Assembly (NCBI RefSeq): GCF_011393025.1
Contig: NZ_JAAOEO010000007.1
Location: 124,001-188,000, forward strand
Length of the DNA stretch: 64,000 nt
Source of the DNA: Neobacillus terrae
GTDB taxonomy: Bacteria > Bacillota > Bacilli > Bacillales > Cytobacillaceae
Direction: 5' to 3'
Shown here: piece by piece, positions 60,805 to 64,000 of the stretch
Layout of the letters: each line of letters starts with the position of its first letter
How positions within the stretch are numbered: the stretch's first letter is position 1
Notes under the pieces: model-generated
What the model saw: the letters and a program-made list of their open reading frames with translations, nothing else
What the model was told of the DNA's origin: nothing
The model's database searches: none
Program-made: the position numbers and the translations under genes

Positions 60805-60850
60805 TTGAATTTTATTTTTAATCATGCTTTAATAAATGTAAGCGATTTAA
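60805..60850 (+). promoter_or_regulatory. Promoter and cre-like site of the glycolate operon
   Basis: TTGAAT (60805-60810) and TTTAAT (60828-60833) are 17 bases apart. TGTAAGCGATTTAA (60837-60850) matches the cre consensus at 13 of 14 positions and lies near the predicted start of transcription. CcpA repression of the glycolate genes is plausible. Confidence 0.5.
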
Positions 60851-60891
60851 CTTATCAGATATGTGATGTCTGAAAGGAAGGGGGTAGATGT

Positions 60892-61584
60892 GTGCAGGTA
60901 AAGAAAATCATAACGAAGAAGGTGTCGGATTCAGTTGTTGAGCAGATTGAAGAAATGATTAAATCCGGTACATTTCAGGCGGGAGAAAAGCTTCCCTCTG
61001 TCAGAGAACTTTGCGAGTTGTTCGGTGTTGGCCGTTCTGCTGTCCGGGATGCCATTACAACCTTAAAAGGTAAAGGTGTGGTGGATGTAAAGCAGGGAGA
61101 AGGAACCTATATTCTTGGATTTGATTCAACTAAGCTGTTCAGTAATCATCTATTGCTGCCCCGACCTCAGGATATCAGTGAGCTTTTTCAAGTCAGAAAG
61201 ATTTTGGAGGCTGAAATTGCAGAAATGGCCGCTATACATCGGACTGTGGCTGATCTGCAATACATGGAGAAAATTTTTTCTAATCAATCCATTAAGAGCT
61301 GGGAATCAGACTATCACTTACATACAGCAATTACTAAAGCAGCCGGTAATGAGATTATTATCCAGCTAATGCAATTTATTTCGACAACCATGAAGAACGC
61401 CATGATCGATTTTCATCATTATATTGAGAAACATCCAGCTATTGCTCAATTGATAGAAATGCAGCATATCGGAATCTATGAATCTATAAAGTTAGGGATA
61501 CCTGAGAAAGCGAAACAAAGGATGATTGAGCACTTAAATTTTGTAGAAAAAGAGCTTTTAAAAAGTCAAACGGCTGTTAATTGA
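60892..61584 (+). CDS. GntR/FCD-family regulator of glycolate genes
   Basis: This 230-residue protein has a GntR winged helix (about 8-75, LPSVRELCELFGVGRSAVRDAI) and an FCD domain with YHLHTAITKAAGNEII carrying metal ligands. It resembles GlcC/LldR-type regulators of hydroxy-acid oxidation. It starts at GTG 60892 behind GAAGGGGG. The inverted repeat at 61617-61639, between it and the GlcE-like gene, is a likely binding site. Confidence 0.88.
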   Translation: MQVKKIITKKVSDSVVEQIEEMIKSGTFQAGEKLPSVRELCELFGVGRSAVRDAITTLKGKGVVDVKQGEGTYILGFDSTKLFSNHLLLPRPQDISELFQVRKILEAEIAEMAAIHRTVADLQYMEKIFSNQSIKSWESDYHLHTAITKAAGNEIIIQLMQFISTTMKNAMIDFHHYIEKHPAIAQLIEMQHIGIYESIKLGIPEKAKQRMIEHLNFVEKELLKSQTAVN

Positions 61585-61616
61585 AAAAACGTATTTTTTT
61601 GCAAAATAAAAGAAAC

Positions 61617-61639
61617 GTTGTTGCGTATTACGCAACAAC
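61617..61639. promoter_or_regulatory. Perfect inverted repeat before the GlcE-like gene
   Basis: GTTGTTGCGTA and TACGCAACAAC are perfect 11-base arms around a single T, ending at the AGGAGG ribosome site (61640). No T-run follows, so it is an operator or a translation-controlling hairpin rather than a terminator. Confidence 0.65.
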
Positions 61640-61653
61640 AGGAGGTGCTGGTA

Positions 61654-62967
61654 TTGATAACTGCAGAACTTTTATCAGAGGTAAAAGCCCTTATTCAAGA
61701 GGACCGGATAGTTGAAGGAGAGAATGATCATCTGCTGGGGAATAACGGGCTAGTGAAGGTTTACCCTCAAACAGAGGAAGAGATTTCAGCGATTCTTAAA
61801 TACGCCAACGAAAATGGTAAAAAGGTTTTTGTTGAGGGGAACGGAACGAAAAGAGGATTTGGAGGTTTGAGCGAGTCCGCGGATATTTTGCTTTCCCTGG
61901 CTGACTATAAGGGCATTGTGGAACATGTGGTGGGCGACATGACGTTAACCGTAAAAGCTGGAACCAATTTTAAGAAATTGCAGGATTATCTGGCGGAGCA
62001 TAAACAAAAGATTTCCCTTGATCCTTTCCATCCGGAGGCTGCTACGATCGGCGGAATTGTTTCATCCAATGACAGCGGGCCAAAGCGGCTCGGCTATGGT
62101 TCATCCCGAGACGTGGTAATCGGCTTAAGAATTGTTTATCCTGATGGCAAAGTGATCCGGTCCGGCGGGAGAGTCGTCAAAAATGTGGCAGGCTACGATA
62201 TGAACAAATTATTTATAGGCTCCATGGGGACACTGGGTGTTTTTTCTGAAGTAACGGTAAAGCTTCGACCGCTCCCAAAATATGAGAGTCTCATTTTATT
62301 ATTTTTCCCCCAAGGAAATATGGAGGAAATCAAGGCGTTTGCACAAAAGCTCCTTGATTCAACGATGGAGCCAGTTACTCTTGAACTGTTAAGTCCTGCA
62401 TTGTCAGAGGGTCTGACTGGTCAGAGCTGTTATACCTTAGCAATTGGACTTGAGGATGTTGAAACGTCTGTACAATATCAGGAGAATTTTATCAAAAGCA
62501 TTCAGCCGGAGAATACGAATATGAAAATCCTCACACTAACTGACGCTCAAGCCTTTTGGAACCAATTTTACTCTCTTCATTCCTTGGAAAGCGAAAGCCT
62601 TATAACTTCTGCTTCTTTAAAAATCGGTGTGGTAAACATGGATGTAACTCAAGTAATGAAAGAAAGTCAGTTGTTAGGTGATTCTCATCATTTAGAAGTC
62701 CAGGCTCATGGCGGATTAGGTCACGGCTTATGCCAGGTCAACCTTAAAGGCTCAAAGGAGGATGTCGTTTCAGCCATCCAGCAAATGAGAGAAACGGTTG
62801 CAGGTCTTGGCGGGTATGTTGTTATCAAACATTTGCCATTTGCATTGAGGCAGGAAGTAGACACCTGGGGTCCGAAGCCGGCACATTTCTTCCTATTAGA
62901 AGGAATCAAATCAAAGGTTGATCCAAACAAAGTTCTTAACCCTAAACGATTTGTGGGAGGGATTTAA
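61654..62967 (+). CDS. glcE: Glycolate oxidase FAD-binding subunit, GlcE-like
   Basis: This 437-residue FAD-binding (PCMH-type) oxidoreductase subunit belongs to a glycolate oxidase complex. The FAD site includes FVEGNGTKRGFGG, DPFHPEAATIGGIVSSNDSGP and GGRVVKNVAGYDMNKLFIGSMGTLG, the GlcE pattern. The C-terminal NKVLNPKRFVGG resembles GlcD as well. The start is TTG 61654, six bases after AGGAGGTG, rather than the upstream ATG 61618 that lies inside the inverted repeat. GlcD is expected beyond the window. Confidence 0.83.
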   Translation: MITAELLSEVKALIQEDRIVEGENDHLLGNNGLVKVYPQTEEEISAILKYANENGKKVFVEGNGTKRGFGGLSESADILLSLADYKGIVEHVVGDMTLTVKAGTNFKKLQDYLAEHKQKISLDPFHPEAATIGGIVSSNDSGPKRLGYGSSRDVVIGLRIVYPDGKVIRSGGRVVKNVAGYDMNKLFIGSMGTLGVFSEVTVKLRPLPKYESLILLFFPQGNMEEIKAFAQKLLDSTMEPVTLELLSPALSEGLTGQSCYTLAIGLEDVETSVQYQENFIKSIQPENTNMKILTLTDAQAFWNQFYSLHSLESESLITSASLKIGVVNMDVTQVMKESQLLGDSHHLEVQAHGGLGHGLCQVNLKGSKEDVVSAIQQMRETVAGLGGYVVIKHLPFALRQEVDTWGPKPAHFFLLEGIKSKVDPNKVLNPKRFVGGI

Positions 62968-62969
62968 TA

Positions 62970-64000
62970 ATGAGTGTAACAGAAATCGACTTGAAGAGAG
63001 ATCCGGCTTGTACCACTGGTTTAAGTAATTATCTTGCAAAGGATCACCCGGATGAAAACAAATGGGCAGATTGTGTCCATTGCGGTATGTGTCTGGAATC
63101 CTGCCCAACATACGAGATTACAGGTCAGGAGCAGCATTCTCCACGCGGCCGTGTTCATCTGATTAAATCGGTGGCAGAAGGAAAACTCAATGTGAACGAG
63201 TTTTTTATGGATCCTATTTTTGCCTGCCTTGACTGCCGTGCCTGTACAACGGCCTGTCCGGCGGATGTGGAAGTCGGCGGCCTTATCGAAGAAGCCCGCG
63301 GCCAGGTTCGCCAGGCTATGCCGTTAACTGGATTGAAAGGAACAGTAAGCAAAATGTTTCTGCAGGGGCTGTTCCCTCATCATAACCGTCTGAATTCATT
63401 AGGAGGACTGCTGCGTTTCTATCAAAAGAGCGGCATGCAGAAGGTAGTCCGGAAAACTAAGCTCATTAATATCATGCCTCAGCATTTAGTCGACATGGAA
63501 GCGATTATGCCCGAGGTAAAAGAACCGGTTCGTAAAAAATACAAAAATACGGACGTCATCAAAGCGAAGGGCCAGACAAAAAATGAGGTTGCGATGTTAA
63601 CCGGCTGTGTTATGGATGTGATGTTCAGTGATATTAATGAAGCAACCATTAATGTATTAACCCGAAATGGTAATGACGTAACGATTCCAAAAAACCAGAC
63701 CTGCTGCGGAGCGCTTCATGTACATGCAGGGGACCGCGATACAGGAAGAAAGCTGGCAAAACAAAATATTGAAGCCTTTAAAGATTCTGAAAAGGTTATT
63801 GTAAACGCAGCCGGCTGCGGCTGTGCGCTCAAAGAATATCCTGAACTGTTCCGTGATGATGCTGAGTGGTATAAAAAGGCGGAAGAGTTTTCTGCTAAAA
63901 TAGAGGACATTTCAAAATACCTTTATGATACCGGCTATGAAAAGCCAAAAGCTGAATTAAATACCAGGATCACTTATCATGACGCATGCCACCTGGCACA
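62970..64000 (+). CDS. glcF: Glycolate oxidase iron-sulfur subunit (partial, runs off the window)
   Basis: GlcF passes electrons from the flavin subunits through two [4Fe-4S] clusters. The frame opens at ATG 62970, two bases after glcE, and stays open to the window end (343 codons). The clusters are bound by CVHCGMCLESCP (C35, C38, C41, C45) and CLDCRACTTACP (C86, C89, C92, C96). The CCG domain follows with TCCGALHVHAGD, NAAGCGC and YHDACHLA. The C-terminus, normally about 100 residues more, is missing only because the window ends. Confidence 0.92.
   Translation, partial: MSVTEIDLKRDPACTTGLSNYLAKDHPDENKWADCVHCGMCLESCPTYEITGQEQHSPRGRVHLIKSVAEGKLNVNEFFMDPIFACLDCRACTTACPADVEVGGLIEEARGQVRQAMPLTGLKGTVSKMFLQGLFPHHNRLNSLGGLLRFYQKSGMQKVVRKTKLINIMPQHLVDMEAIMPEVKEPVRKKYKNTDVIKAKGQTKNEVAMLTGCVMDVMFSDINEATINVLTRNGNDVTIPKNQTCCGALHVHAGDRDTGRKLAKQNIEAFKDSEKVIVNAAGCGCALKEYPELFRDDAEWYKKAEEFSAKIEDISKYLYDTGYEKPKAELNTRITYHDACHLA

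Overview
The window is a stretch of carbon-catabolism genes from a spore-forming Firmicute, most likely a Bacillaceae member (Bacillus sensu lato). The reasons are AGGAGG-type ribosome sites with frequent TTG/GTG starts, sigma-A promoters with cre-like sites, a small spore-protein-like gene, YesM/YesN-type two-component proteins, and GC-rich intergenic repeats of a kind common in Bacillus genomes. No rRNA, tRNA, CRISPR array, transposase or phage gene was seen.

Region 1 (1-15.5 kb) is a hexuronate/pectin-monomer module. It holds uxaB-uxaA-kdgA-kdgK-kduI-kduD, then a small membrane protein, a cupin, uxuA and an SDR-type uxuB, then a TRAP transporter (dctQ-dctM-dctP) and a histidine kinase/AraC-type response regulator pair. 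Together these import uronates and take tagaturonate, fructuronate and 5-keto-4-deoxyuronate to KDG, KDPG, pyruvate and glyceraldehyde-3-phosphate.

Region 2 (15.8-19.1 kb) is a GntR/FCD regulator followed by a two-subunit tartrate dehydratase/fumarase-type enzyme and a tartrate/D-malate dehydrogenase. Its promoter carries a perfect inverted repeat.

Region 3 (19.4-40.1 kb) is the most interesting part. It contains a TRAP system split over two divergent operons, a DASS-family transporter, a CitE-like lyase, two MmgE/PrpD proteins, a SucCD-like acid-CoA ligase, a fumarate-reductase-like flavoprotein, a second fumarase/tartrate-dehydratase pair, and an HMG-CoA-lyase-like / enoyl-CoA hydratase / acyl-CoA dehydrogenase / CaiB cassette. 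A shared motif around TTTTGTATCCAATATCC lies before five transcription units, and a GntR/FCD gene sits in the middle. I infer one regulon for uptake and CoA-dependent cleavage of an unidentified, probably branched, di- or tricarboxylic acid (itaconate, citramalate, aconitate or tricarballylate type).

Region 4 (40.1-46.4 kb) holds small hypotheticals, one apparently frameshifted; a surface-anchored GH27 glycosidase; a spore-protein-like 52-residue gene; a P-loop kinase-like protein; and an amidase.

Region 5 (47.1-58 kb) is a Yhf-type cluster of poorly understood function: yhfX, yhfW, yhfZ, a PRD protein, yhfU, yhfT, a phosphotriesterase homologue and yhfS. It ends with an unusual degenerate amidase-signature protein, a HAD phosphatase and a PHP phosphatase. 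It lies between the intact amidase and a second, truncated copy of that amidase's 3' end.

Region 6 (59-64 kb) is a glyoxylate/glycolate module: hydroxypyruvate isomerase, tartronate semialdehyde reductase, a GntR regulator, a GlcE-like subunit and glcF, which runs off the end of the window.
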